From assembly GCF_024679095.1 (NCBI RefSeq), contig NC_066531.1, positions 6,046,616-6,110,615 on the forward strand: a DNA stretch of 64,000 bases, in the 5' to 3' direction. A program made the translations under genes and the position numbers. The stretch comes from Eriocheir sinensis (taxonomy: Eukaryota > Arthropoda > Malacostraca > Decapoda > Varunidae). Under the pieces are notes generated by a model that saw only the letters and a program-made list of their open reading frames with translations, did not search any database and was not told where the DNA came from. Shown piece after piece: positions 1-11,384 of this stretch (positions within the stretch are counted from its first letter, which is position 1; the number at the start of each line of letters is the position of its first letter).

Positions 1-99
1 AGTGCAGAGGTAGCAACCTCCTCAGTCACCCGACAGAGCGTTGGTTCAGGTCCTACTTAGACCGCTAAGGTTTTTCCTCTGTCAGCTGGCAGTTTAATA

Positions 100-235
100 C
101 TGTCCCCCTTGAGCAAGGGGATGGACTGTGTGGTGTGTGTGAGGTCTCAGCCTTACCCAAAGGTCCATCTCTATGACCTCTAAGCTCCTTCGAGGAGGGC
201 AACAGCTGGCGATCACGTGAGCAACACCGTCGCTG

Positions 236-278
<43 letters not shown>
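100..278 (+). mobile_element. SINE 3' portion with (AC)n tail
   Basis: The body resembles the second half of the SINE that follows at 279-590: both carry a 'gtctcagcc.taccc.aagg' block, a GAGCTC/AGCTCC block and finish with 'tgaataacacac' running into (AC)n. No tRNA-like head is visible for this copy, so it is 5' truncated or strongly diverged. The two copies lie head to tail in the same orientation. Non-coding; open frames through the AC tract are an artefact of the dinucleotide repeat. Confidence 0.5.
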
Positions 279-279
<1 letters not shown>

Positions 280-590
280 CACTGTGGTGTAGTTGGTTAG
301 CGCCACGCTCACAACACGGAGGACCCTGGTTCGAATCTCGGGCGGTGGAGAGGCAGTGGGCGTATCTCTTTACGTGTAGCCCCTGTTCACCTAAGCAGCA
401 GATTAGGTACGGAATGTAAGCTGAGGGTTGTCACCTCACTTTCCCGTTGTGTGGGTGTGTGCAAGTGGTCTCAGCCCTACCCGAAGATCGGTCAGTACTA
501 GCTCCGAGCTCATTCCCTAGGGGAACGGCTGGCTGGGGAACCACCAGCAGACCAATGGGTGAATAACACACACACACACACACACACACA
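279..590 (+). mobile_element. tRNA-derived SINE with (AC)n tail
   Basis: The head (about 285-347) has the layout of a tRNA-like pol III promoter: an A-box-like stretch 'gtgtagttggttagcgcc' and a B-box 'ggttcgaatc' at about 330. A body of about 200 bp follows, and the element ends in (AC)12 at 566-590. The last 177 bp reappear in inverted orientation immediately downstream (see the palindrome entry), so a second copy lies head-on. Confidence 0.7.
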
Positions 591-620
591 TTAGAGAGAG
601 AGAGAGAGAGAGAGAGGGCG

Positions 621-665
<45 letters not shown>

Positions 666-836
666 ATGTGTGTGTGTGTGTGTTATTCACCCATTGGTCT
701 GCTGGTGGTTCCCCAGCCAGCCGTTCTCCTTAGGGAATGAGCTCGGAGCTAGTACTGACCGATCTTCGGGTAGGGCTGAGACTACTTGCACACACCCACA
801 CAACGGGAAAGAGAGGTGACAACCCTCAGCTTACAT
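414..836. repeat. 423-bp microsatellite-centred palindrome
   Basis: The left arm 414-616 is the SINE body, (AC)n and (AG)n. The right arm 625-836 is its reverse complement: (CT)n, 'aatg(TG)n', then the SINE body ending 'cttacat'. The spacer is 8 bp (617-624, ggcgcatt). The arms are near identical; differences are a few single bases and repeat-length changes. It could extrude as a cruciform, or be an inverted SINE pair or an assembly fold-back. Confidence 0.85.
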
Positions 837-840
837 ACAT

Positions 841-1180
<340 letters not shown>

Positions 1181-2454
1181 AGAGTAACAATGCAAAGGTT
1201 TTGTAAGCACCGCAAAAATTAAACGCGTTTCTCTCGATTTCTAATGTGTGTCGCTTGCCTCACTACAGCACGGAGCGCCTCAATTTCAGGTGGTGGTCCA
1301 GCTCCTCCTCTATCACAGCTGGATAGCCTGCCACGATCGGCCAGATAACGTCCTCGTTGTTGGGCCACCTACTTCTCCCCTCGTGACTGTCAGCTTCAAG
1401 GATGAAGGGTATGGGCTACTTCATCACTTAAGATCGTATTGTTGATGCTATTTATCGGGTTACCTTTTTTGTTTATTAACATACTGAGAAATAAATTATA
1501 TAACCCTCACTTTTACGGAACTCAACAAACTTTTCTGGTACAGTTGTGTGACTGTGGGAAACCACTGATAAAGTCTGGCAGGTGAGTTCAGGGCAGTTCC
1601 TTAGTGGACCGGCAGAATCTGTCCGCCCTATTGCAAACACTTTCATTCATGTCATTTAGTGAATCACCTTTAATCTGGAGTCATGAATGGATATTTTTAG
1701 TTACAATAATGAACACCAAAAGAGAACTTAAAGCTTATATACCAAACAAAGTTTGTAATATATGAAAAGTTTGGATTTTTTTAATATGTCACATCCTTCT
1801 CCCCATTTAGTTTGTTATAGCGAGGATTTATCAACTTGCAAAGTTGCATGATTACTTGGCAGAAGAAAACATAATTGTCAAACTGGACTGTACTAGATTT
1901 GCACATTTCCATGATTGTTGGGGACCCTAAAAGGTATATGTAAGGTGCCATGAAAATAATTTCTTAAATGATTTATCTTTTTTTTTTTTTGCCATGCGTG
2001 AGTGTACATGCTTTTAGTGTGTGTCACACAGCAAAGTTGTTGAATTCCTTGAGTTAAATTTGCTGCTGAGCATATTTTAGTAATGTTCGTGCATACATAA
2101 TTTTTTCATTTTCTTAGGGTGAAACGTATTTAGAATCTTTCATTTTAATTGTTTTTCATACTATATCTAGAGATCAATTTGGAATTATTTTCTCCCTCAC
2201 TTGGAGTTTCCCAAGTCAATTTCCAGTGTGCTTACCACAAACGAGTTGCTTTTCTTTGTTGTATAAAAGTATGAATATTTTTTTTTTTTTGTAATCAACA
2301 GTTACCATATCTTTTTCATTTAAATTTAATTTATTAATTCAGTGCATGGAGTACCAGCATTAATCAATAATGGTATACATTAATATTTATTATGGTTCTA
2401 AATGTTTTAACATATTAACACTTTTTCATCATGCATCACTTTGAACTTAACCAG
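1181..2454. other. Unassigned AT-rich DNA
   Basis: No gene recognised. A 51-codon open frame on the minus strand (1263-1415) and a short plus-strand frame at 1248-1445 overlap, and neither resembles a family I know. From 1450 the sequence is AT-rich with T-tracts near 1979 and 2280. Confidence 0.4.
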
Positions 2455-2573
2455 CAGGTTACTTGAGGAGGAGGAGGACCCAATAACCACGCAGCCCGGC
2501 CCCAGACAGTCAGCCCCTACACCAGCTACTGCTTCCTCCTCAACCAACCCTCAGGCAGTTCCAGCTATGTATG
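2455..2573 (+). other. Possible internal exon, acidic then P/S/T-rich
   Basis: An 'accag' acceptor precedes a 39-codon open frame that begins with an LLEEEEDP-type acidic stretch and continues with proline, alanine, serine and threonine. It ends at a good donor (ATG|GTATGT, intron starting at 2574). The surrounding DNA is AT-rich, so this GC-rich open island stands out. No matching exons were found up- or downstream, and I cannot name a family. It could be an exon of a host gene or of the accessory protein of the nearby Harbinger element. Confidence 0.25.
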
Positions 2574-3024
2574 GTATGTACTTTACAATGATACTTTATT
2601 CAGGCAAGTGAGATAAGTAGAAGTGAAGATATAAAAAGATAAGCGAGGTATGTTTTTGCCTGAATATGCCCACGTGGGAGGACAGGCACGGTAAAACAAG
2701 CCCGTGCTTTAAGGGTTAATCCCTGAATTATCTGTCATTCTTTTCTGTTGGAGTAAATAAATATTAATGATATACTATGATTATTTTTCTTACCCAAAAC
2801 AGGATGTTTATTACACAGGTACATGCCGGGGTAAAATGGGGACGGTAAACAGTGTACAGGTAAATGTTATACTGGCCCTGTATTGGGTTAATGGGTTCTT
2901 TTGTCACTGGTTTGAAGGGCCAACAGGACAGAGACAGCACCAGCAGAACAACAGCGGTTGTTCAATAATTTACTTAACACCAAACAATGAAGAAAAACTA
3001 CTAAAATAATAAGGCATAATAAGA

Positions 3025-3074
<50 letters not shown>

Positions 3075-3967
3075 GGAATGAATTGTGATAGTCACTGACT
3101 TTGTGTAAGTTGTAGTATCACCCCAAAGGTCAAGAAACAGCCATCCATCCCATCCCCCATAGTTTAAAGTGGTTAATATTGTCAAATAAATTGCATCAGA
3201 AAAATGAAAAGGTGTAGCAGTGATGACTTGGGCCCATCACAACAGACGACCAGCAAGGAGACGGTGTACACACTTTCAGCCGCTGGTATACTCAGAAGAT
3301 TCATCAACTTCCCCACCACTCCACAAGAAACTGAGTTGAAGCAGCAGGAATGCAGGACTCAGTAGTGTCTGCCACAATTGAGAGAACACATAAGCAGGGA
3401 AAATTTGTGGGAATTAGTTTAAAATACCAATGATATGATTTCTAAAGCTAGGGTTAAAAGTAAATGATTCATGATCATAGTTCTCTCTCTATCCCTCTGA
3501 GGTAAGTCTGGAGAAATAGCCAGCAGATTAATGTTATGAGGAGGTGGGTTTTACAGTTTACATGTGTGGAAGCTTGCCATTTCTCCTCATGGGGATGGTT
3601 AGGGTTGGGCAGGGATAGGGTGAGGACCAGCACTGAAAAGTACAGGCAAATTAATGTTGTATTCTAATACTAGTTTCTTATGAATGTTAAAATGATGGGG
3701 TTTATACTTTATGGTGAGGCGGTAGCCAAGAGGTCATCGTGCTGGCGTGATATTTGGGTAGTTTAAAAGTAGCTTAAAAGTACCCACAAGCCTCCCAGAC
3801 CACCACTCTCTGCCTAGAAAGGATCAATAATGATCTGCCGGGGAGTGCATGAGGCAAAAAGATGGTGCCACAAAAAACACAAGTCTGTGCCATTACAGAT
3901 TTGGGCCAGCCACCAAGCCCATCAGTACCATCAAGTAATAGCCTACCTGTGCCATAGACACGTAAAA

Positions 3968-3969
<2 letters not shown>
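2574..3969. other. Unassigned region with (AAT)n and a SINE-like scrap
   Basis: Holds an (AAT)16 tract at 3025-3073 and otherwise no recognisable gene. At about 3712-3800 'ggtgaggcggtagccaagagg' followed by 'cttaaaagtacccac' looks like a decayed copy of the SINE seen whole at 30445-30770. Confidence 0.4.

Positions 3970-4056
<87 letters not shown>
3970..4056. repeat. (AT)n microsatellite
   Basis: An uninterrupted AT dinucleotide run of about 43 units, just downstream of the Harbinger transposase C-terminal exon on its minus strand. Confidence 0.95.
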
Positions 4057-4060
<4 letters not shown>

Positions 4061-4086
4061 TAATGAATTATGAGTAGCCACAGCAC

Positions 4087-4961
4087 TTACTTGAAGTGAA
4101 GATTGACGTATGCATCCCTGTAGCGCAGACCATCCCGCTGGTTCCGTCCAACAGTAGGTGCTATCTGCACAACGGGTAGAGGCCGTGCACCCTCACCAGC
4201 CTCGTCACCCGTAGGATCCTCTTCCTCAGGTAAACCGATGTTCCTTTTCTTGCAATGTTGTGCAGCAAAGCACACCTCGATGATCCTGCACACATATGCA
4301 GGGGACTTAAGCCTTATTTCCCCATGAAGTATGTGAAATCGTCGCTTCCACTGCCCGATGACCCTCTCCACGGTGCATCTGGTCCACTTGTGTGCACTGT
4401 AATGCATACAATGTATACATTATTGCATTATCCTGAAAACTAACTCTACCACAATAATGACTGCTGAGATTAATTAACAAGTGCAACTTCGGCATGGGAG
4501 AGTTACCGTTTTATCTAAGGTGATATGTACACCATTAGATGTGACACTCCATAGTATAAATATTAAGTAAGTGGTGAATTACCTCGTCATTACATTGGTC
4601 TATGCTCTGCTCATATCTGGCCAATTATCAAGCAAGTTAGCATTTTATCATGCATGCAGTGCATATTGCACATAACTTACCTGTTGTAGTTAGTTTGTGG
4701 GCCAGGCAGAGGGCGCAGGTATGCTACCTCTGACTAGGATAACCACTTTCCCCCCGGAGAGACGACCTTGTTTCTTGATATTGGGGACGTTAATTCATTT
4801 CTTACTAAATCAGTAACAAACAAAATTCCTCCCCTGCTCAGTCTGTATCTTTTAACAAGTTCTGCGTCACTTAAACTGTTCAATATGTCCCGCCCAGGGT
4901 GAAAAGACCTTGGGATTCGTGCCATGTTTACCTTGCAGCTGGTTCTTGATCTTAATGTCAA
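4087..4961 (-). pseudogene. HARBI1-type (PIF/Harbinger) transposase, middle deleted
   Basis: Two exon-like pieces on the minus strand. The upstream piece (4961-4681) carries LSDAELVKRYRLSRGGI and a VRNELTSPISRN stretch, typical of the N-terminal helix-turn-helix region of HARBI1-like nucleases; a frameshift follows, then a donor CAG|GTAAGT at 4681. The downstream piece starts after a good acceptor (ttacag, exon from 4396) and carries RCTVERVIGQWKRRF and, at its end, RDAYVNLHF: the C-terminal signature of the family. The roughly 200 residues between, which should hold the DDE catalytic core, are absent; only 284 bp of non-coding DNA separates the pieces. The element cannot encode an active nuclease. 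Terminal inverted repeats and a 3-bp target duplication were not found. The family assignment is firm, the exon model is inferred. Confidence 0.8.
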
Positions 4962-5762
4962 AGGTGACTTGGATCACGCTAAGTGCGTCTGAGCTAAGAA
5001 CCATAGCGCCTATTACATCCCACACCCAACTTTACCGACGGCCGATTCTGCGGCTCGAAACTACGCGACTTAGGACGCGGAGCCGCTCCTGCGACTCGGA
5101 ATACGAGGCTGAGACGGAGTCTTTGCTTTATAAGTATGGGCCCAGATGCCTTATCATTCTCCAGTAAGTCAACAAGGTATACACAATCATATGTGAAAAT
5201 TCCATGCCAATCAGATAAATACAAATGTCAAGACATGGATAAAACGGAGAAAAATCTTTAGGAGCCAATATCTCTAAAAGTAGTTTTTCAACTTCAACAA
5301 ATTTCACATAATCAGGAAAAAGTCTGTCCGACTTTTGTATGGTATCAACTAAAACTACAACTAAAGGGCAAGCTTTTGTATCTATGAAATTTCAAAAATG
5401 TAAAAAGAAAACGGGACACAGTACAGAAAATTGTAAGTGAAAAAAAATTGCATTTTTTTTTGTTCGAAGACAAAACATATCACAATTTCATAAATACAAA
5501 ATGTAGATATGTAAACAAAGTTTCTTTTTTTTTCACAGCGGTTAACTGAAAAATAAAGGTTGAAACAAACAAACAAACCAAAAAGTACGCTTTATTGGAG
5601 TCTCCCCTATACTTCACCCAAATTTCATGAAATTCACAGAATGTCATATATTTACAGAAACAAATAACCTACTAATATTTCAACGCTATTGGACGTACCA
5701 TATGGGCAGGAGGACCCCCCTTAGTCGCCCCCCTTAAGGAAGTTGCACTTAGACAATCTGAT
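4962..5762. other. Unassigned DNA
   Basis: No gene recognised. The region from 5220 to 5660 is AT-rich with A- and T-tracts. Open frames here are short and low-complexity. Confidence 0.4.
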
Positions 5763-6038
5763 CTATAGGCCAGCTTTAGAAAGTCTATTAAGAACAGCCT
5801 CAAGTTTCTGGATATGAGAGTTCATGTCGTTAGAGACAATGATAAGGTCATCGAGGTATACAAAGAGACCTTTGTGAATAATGCCAGCAAAAAGAGTATT
5901 AATCATACGCTGGAAGGTAAGAGGTGCATTACGTAACCCCCTGGGCAGGCGACACCATTCGTAATGACCCGTGAAGACAGTAATCTCCCGTGATGCTTTG
6001 TCCAAGGCTATTTGCTAGAAACCGGATACGAGGTCGTT
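5763..6038 (-). pseudogene. Ty3/gypsy reverse transcriptase fragment
   Basis: About 90 residues of RT fingers and palm: DKASREITVFTGHYEW, LPRGLRNAPLTFQRMI and the catalytic box VYLDDLIIVS. An in-frame stop lies just upstream, where relatives have the Trp of a GFWQI-type motif, and the frame ends in a stop after LSKAGL. There is no protease, RNase H or integrase alongside and no LTR, so this is an isolated scrap. The gypsy element at 55.5-64 kb has a differently worded RT, so this is a separate lineage. Confidence 0.8.
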
Positions 6039-6150
6039 TAGCGGCAGCCTAGGCAACTAGATGGAAGCCAAGCATTGTTGCTTGAACGCTCCCGAGACAG
6101 AAACCCAGCTTCTCGAGCTGGGCCGTATGGTTCCGTTAAACTGTCTCTCT

Positions 6151-6240
6151 AGGCCAATGGACCGTATTGGCTTTCCGTGCAGCGCCGCACTCGGCAGTAT
6201 CTAGTGAAAGTGAAGTAAGTGCTTTCATAGCAAAGGTGCA
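6151..6240 (+). repeat. Dispersed repeat with ATGGACCGTATTGGCT core
   Basis: The 16-base core at 6157-6172 followed by 'gcagcgccgcac' recurs at 40152 (plus) and at 43219, 23219 and 25287 (minus, the last with one mismatch). In the 40-kb and 43-kb copies the match continues through 'atacaggca.cgccac' into a GTGGCCAC block. Not coding, and the family is not recognised. Confidence 0.6.
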
Positions 6241-6865
6241 ACCCACACAAAGAGACAAAACATATATCTGAAGCAGAGTTCCTACAGTCTCTGGATCATC
6301 ATTGGCAACGACCTCGGTTAAGTTAGGGCAGCTTACTGGAATGTATTGGCGGGTAAGTACTGTTTTGCAGTATGTTTGATGCTGCCAGGTTAGGACAACC
6401 CTTGTATGTATTATTTTGACTAAGATGGTTGGTAAACTGAAAATTTGAGTTAAATATTCGTTTGTATAGGTGCCATGCACAACTCGTCAAGTTCAAGCTT
6501 GGACCGAGCTCTGGACTATCAAACCACACCACACCCCTCCGTTGATACCGAAAAATCATATTTTTGCCTAAATGCCATTCATTTGTAAAAGAGGCATGTT
6601 CTGCTGTGCAAGAAGGAGTTATGTAACAGCGTTCACCGCCTGTAGGTTCAGTTCAGTAAGATTCTCCCCCTTAATAGGGGGACAGGGCCTTTGCTCAAAG
6701 GCGGCCCCTGTAAGGGGGGGCGGGCAATTCAAGTCCCTGCGGGTGTAGGGACGCCTCCGCCGCCGCCACAGCCACGGGTAACAGCCGGTGAGCAGCGACG
6801 GAGGCACGGGCCCTCCAGGCAGGCGCCCAGAAGCAACCCGTAGCGGTACACGGGCGAGCAGCCGA
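6241..6865. other. Unassigned DNA, GC-rich towards the end
   Basis: No gene recognised. Base composition changes from AT-rich to GC-rich near 6640, where the THAP-like open frame's downstream region begins. Confidence 0.35.
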
Positions 6866-7285
6866 CTAGTCGACTTGACTGCAGAGGGGGGGCCCAAAGC
6901 GAGGATGACCACGCGGGTCAACCTCGCCGCCGCAGAAGGGCCACCCGGCTGCTCGCCCACGGAGTGCTGGCGTTCCACTGGCCTGTAGGTGTTGCCCTGT
7001 GTGCCCCTCAGATAGAGCAGTCTTCCTCTTCTTGGGTGGAAATTTTCTTGTAGTCCCACATTTGGCACCTGGCTCTCCAGCAGTTTCCACACGTCGATCG
7101 CTATGTATCTGTCTCTTCTCTGTTAGGAGAACATCTGGAGGTGTCTGAGTCTTTCTTAGTAATTGAGGTGTTGTACTCCCTGGATCCTGCTGTCCCTTGT
7201 TCAAAGCTGATAGTCTGTATAATGGCTTATAGGGGAACTTGTTCTGTTTGTTTCCGCACCCCAGCACTGAACAAAAGAATGGCAT
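6866..7285 (-). pseudogene. THAP-like zinc finger N-terminus (doubtful)
   Basis: The minus-strand frame starts MPFFCSVLGCGNKQNK, with the C-x4-C spacing and position typical of the start of a THAP DNA-binding domain, followed by a YRL motif where THAP domains usually read 'F..FP' or 'R.P'. The second metal pair (C-x2-H) is not found in frame. A neighbouring frame holds an RRDRYIAI string resembling the THAP helix, so a frameshift around 7130-7160 is likely. The frame continues as basic, low-complexity sequence. It points away from the YqaJ gene at 7785, with the starts about 500 bp apart. Alternative: an unrelated open frame. Confidence 0.4.
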
Positions 7286-7784
7286 TTAGGCAAACAGACG
7301 GTCTTTTGGAATCAACGGAGGAGCGCAGTGTGGTTTATTGGTCCTCCAAAGTTCACTGTACAGAAAGTAACCCTGTTTCTATGTGTGGACAGTTACTCTT
7401 GTGCACAGCACCTATGTTGTGGTCCTCCAAGGAATGTTATTGTCAAAATATTTATTATTCTTAATGATGGGTTATGAACTGACATCATCAGACTTGACAA
7501 GCTTAATAGAACTCCCCTAAACCATGGGAAGTGAACATGGAACAAACATTACCAAAAGATCAATTCCTAACCTTTCACTTCCATCTCAGAAACTTACATT
7601 CAGGTTATTTTTATGAATATGAATATTACATTCCTTGTTTGCCATGGAACATACATATACCTAAGGCTTGTTTTAGTGTTTTCAAATTTGCCGTTATTCC
7701 TTCATTAATATGTTTGCATATAAGTCTGTTAAAAGAATTCTGCAATGATCAAAACTTTGGTACTCAAATACTCAAATATTTTAG

Positions 7785-9567
7785 GGCGGATGGAGCATGT
7801 AGACAAGTGGCTGCAGCACTGTTCGAGATTGAGGACTTCGAGAAGACTTCCAGTACCGATGGGCCAAACCTGTGGGTTAGAAGGAGCGGTGGGGTTTGTG
7901 GACCTGCCCCAGTAGCTCAACTGAGACTCAGCCCTGTCAAGTGAGTGCATAATATCCTAATATATGATGATACTTTTAAAGCTAAAGGCAGCATGTCAGC
8001 TTCATTCAGCACATGATTTTGATAGGCCAATAATTTGGTTGTTCTTAACCTCAGATGGATAAATATCTTTCATAGACATATTTTCCGTATCATAAAAACA
8101 ATGTTTTTATGTTGAGGCATAACGTCAATGAATGATATTATAAATTAAATGGAACTTAAGGCCAGCCATCATTTCTAGAGGCTATGTAGATATAAGTTAG
8201 GGTGGTGCTTACTGTGCTTTTTAATAGTTATTACATATTCATTGCAGCGATGCAGATATCCAGAAAGGTTATAAGCCCTTGAACTTCGACCCTCGTCACC
8301 CTAGCGACAGAGTGAAGAAGTCAAAAAAGGATATACGACAGTTTGCAGCAGAATTGCGTAAGGTTTGTTCATTGGGGGTTGGCAGGTTCACACCTGTTGA
8401 AATGGCTGAAAACCACTCTTGGTGCGGCATATATGAGAGGCAGATCCTCCGTAGTCCTCACTCTATGTTTCCCTATTGTCTCATCAACACCAGAGTAGTG
8501 CTGCATGCTCTCTTACAACAAATTCTCTCTTTCGATAACAAACTACATAAATTCAATAAACACATCAGTTTCTCATTTTTTTTCAAAAGGTATTATGCAT
8601 TCTATCTCTCTCCATAGAGGCTGACCTATCTCTGCTGTGATTGAAAGTCACTCTTCTACCCCTGATTCTATAAACATTGATTGGACAATCGTCTTTGCCT
8701 TTTACAGGTCAGCCCGGATTCTGGCGTTCTCTATCTGTTAGAGGATCCCGGAACCCCCAGACATGCAGTCAACGTGCTCTGACCCTGGACTTAGCCTCGC
8801 CGAGAAGACAAAGAAAATAATTAGGACAGATAACTCTATTTATTACTCTTTCTCATGTAATGCTGTACTTGAATGCTTGAAATATTCTGATGAAGAAATA
8901 GCAAGCATTGAAGAAAGCACAAGAGGTCACGCTGACAATCCCTTATGGCACAAAATGCATTTAGGAATGCTAACAGCATCAAATTTTCATAGATTTAGCA
9001 CAAGAACTGACACATTAATAAGGAACCGTGAGGCAGATGTAACAAAATTGTTAGAGCTAATTTTCACGAAGAAACCCTCTGATATTCAAATGCCCCAATT
9101 AGAGTATGGTTTAAAGTCAGAAAGAAAAGCAAGAAAAATGTATAGAATAATGTGTAGAAAGAAACATTAAGTTTGCAGTAGAGGAGTTAGGCTTTAAAGT
9201 TTCTCAAGAGTATCCTTTTCTTGGATGTTCAGCAGATGGTGTGGTCTCTTGTGCATGTCATGAAAAAAAACTGATTGAGATAAAGAGCCCTTTCAATCTC
9301 AAGAACAAACACCCAAAGGAAGCTGCTCTAATGCGAGACTGTTATGTAACTCACAAAAACGAAAGGTCTCTGAAAAAACAGTCAAAGTATTACTATCAAA
9401 TACAAGGACAGTTAGGTCTTCACAGAATTCAGGTATGTGACCTTGTTTTTCACACAACAAAAGGAATTCATATTGTACCAGTTTCATATGACCACACATT
9501 TTACTCACAACTTGTTTCCAAACTCTCATCATTTTATACGTCACATTGCCTGAGAAAGAATTATTAA
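7785..9567 (+). pseudogene. YqaJ-type nuclease protein, spliced, frameshifted
   Basis: Three exons can be read. Exon a (7785-7940) follows 'tatttttag'-like pyrimidines and encodes a GACRQVAAALFEIE stretch resembling the end of a SWIM zinc finger, with the usual His replaced by Gln. Donor CAA|GTGAGT, phase 2. Exon b (8248-8362) restores frame exactly and gives a lysine-rich linker; donor AAG|GTTTGT. Exon c (from 8708) carries the YqaJ/lambda-exonuclease-like core: an RGH..NPLWHKMHLGMLTASNF box, PQLEYGLKSERKA, FLGCSADGVV, LIEIKSP and KYYYQIQGQLGL, which are the family's substrate-end and metal-binding motifs (ADG, EIK, Q.QGQ). Two frameshifts, near 8785 and 9160, break it, so it is a pseudogene unless these are sequencing errors. 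YqaJ proteins accompany the transposase in ISL2EU transposons; the DDE_Tnp_4 gene at 11.4-18.4 kb runs convergently. Confidence 0.75.
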
Positions 9568-9611
9568 GCTTAGCATTCAATGAATGCATGCAGTAAGCAA
9601 AAGGATAACTA

Positions 9612-9903
9612 ATGGTAAAGTTGGGTGAATAAGCTAAAAACACATGTGGCTGTGGTGCTCATTTCCGTACCGTTGGCCCTTTGAGCGTGTGGCGTGTAAG
9701 AACCAATCACCCCAAGACACGGGGCCAATGTGCCCTCTGGGTTACCACAGTGTACCTTCTCTAGGTGTACCCAGGTACCCATTTAGCAAACAATTCAAAA
9801 GGGAAGATAAACAGCTGGGTGAGCTGCATGCTGACTGCCCGGACTGGGATTCAAACTTTAGCCCACGGAGTGATACCCAGGCACGGTAACCACTGTTCCA
9901 TGG
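9612..9903 (-). mobile_element. tRNA-derived SINE (minus)
   Basis: Same family as the copy at 41903-42206. Read on the minus strand, the head at 9903-9825 includes the B-box region 'gggattcaaac' (degenerate for GGTTCGAA on the complement) and the body contains the shared 'acccatttag'/'accacagtgtacctt' blocks. The tail is a 'ggtaaag' remnant at 9614. It lies just downstream of the YqaJ stop codon. Confidence 0.7.
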
Positions 9904-9980
9904 AAGAGTAAGCAGAAAGCAGTTGGAAAACTGTATATCTTTATTAAGTCATGTTTTATTTGTCGGTAAGGATGATATAT

Positions 9981-10310
9981 ACTAAAGTCGATTCACCCGA
10001 GTCTGAAGTAAGCATTATCGTGCAACGGCAACCTGCATCCACACGGTGTGTCTGATTTCGTGGATACTGTTTGCTAACCTTCACAAAGTAAACAGTCGTC
10101 AGTGTCAATAACATGCTGGCAGCAATAACAAACACTGTCACATGACTGACAGTATTTGTTATTACTACCTGCATAGTATTGACATTGACGGCTGTTTACT
10201 ATGCGTAGGCTATCATACAGTCACTATCCACAAAATTGGACACACCGCGTGGCTGCAGGTTGCCGTTGGGCGATAATGCACACTTCAGACTTGGGTGAAC
10301 CAGCTTTAGT
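9981..10310. repeat. 330-bp fold-back element
   Basis: Imperfect long inverted repeat with the centre near 10146. The left arm starts 'actaaagtcgattcaccc', the right arm ends 'gggtgaaccagctttagt'. Internal blocks pair throughout, including a hydrophilic 'gcaacggcaacctgca' segment. It has the structure of a MITE or fold-back transposon. No clear target duplication flanks it. Confidence 0.75.
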
Positions 10311-11384
10311 CTGTTTCACTTCATCTGTCCACTAGTGAACGTAAATGTGGCCCCTGTGTGTTGCTCGTGATTACGCGATCAGCTTTTATTGAGATGCATT
10401 ATAACCATTTGAGGAGCCATATATCCTTCGGGTACAATCTGACTGTATTGTTTGATACAAGCTTGTCTTTTGTGCTTGTTGTGGCATATCTATCAATGCC
10501 CAGGGGCATGTTTGCGATTTTGAAGGACCGAGCTTTTATTTATTTTTATGTTTTTGGTTATTGTTTTCTTATGCATTAACATTCCAATATACTATTAAAA
10601 AATAAGATTGAATGTCTATCACATTTATCTTCATGTATTCACAAACTAGAAATGCGCAGGTGCAACATCTATCAAAATTCCCGTTATGTTAATGGACAAA
10701 CGAGATGAAACGGGCCTAAGGCTGTGCACATTACTATTATTATCATTATTGTTATTGTGAATAGGATTATTAGTGTATTGAAATCTCAACATAGTATCAT
10801 GAAATTATTGTCATTTATTTAGAATAAAAAACTTTTACACAATTATTTTTGGCAGTTTTACCTACCCTTCGACACACCAGCCTCCATTTTTACGTCTTTT
10901 TCTGTATGTTTGGTCGTCACAACCTTATTTATCAAGATACCATAGGATATGGCAAACTCAAATTACAAATCTGAATACAGCTGAACCACAAATACTCTAA
11001 ATCAAGTACATATGACAGATTTTTTATCTAGCATGTAGATAAGTGTTATAAATATAAGGTTCATCAAGCAGTTCATATATAAGACCAATGAAAAAGTGAT
11101 TGCATTTTATATTATTTATTATACATTTATGACACAGCCAATAAAAGATTAATGTAGTATCACATGATGGAAGATAAATATTAGATTAGCTACTAACTAA
11201 CAAGGAGTACACACCTGGGAGTGCATCACTTCACTCATCTGCTGCCTCCACTATTTATACTATGAAATGCACAGTAAATACTATATTGAATGCTGTAAAT
11301 TTACTTCTGTTTGTTGATTTCCTAAAAGCATTGCTTTTGAAGAAAAAAATTATGGGGGGAGGGACTTTAATTAATATATTTGAA
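10311..11384. other. Unassigned AT-rich DNA
   Basis: No gene recognised. It lies between the convergent 3' ends of the YqaJ gene and the DDE_Tnp_4 transposase. Confidence 0.4.

Noticed and set aside
285..350. Possible functional tRNA gene
   Set aside because: A- and B-box-like sequences are present but no full cloverleaf can be drawn and a SINE body follows directly.
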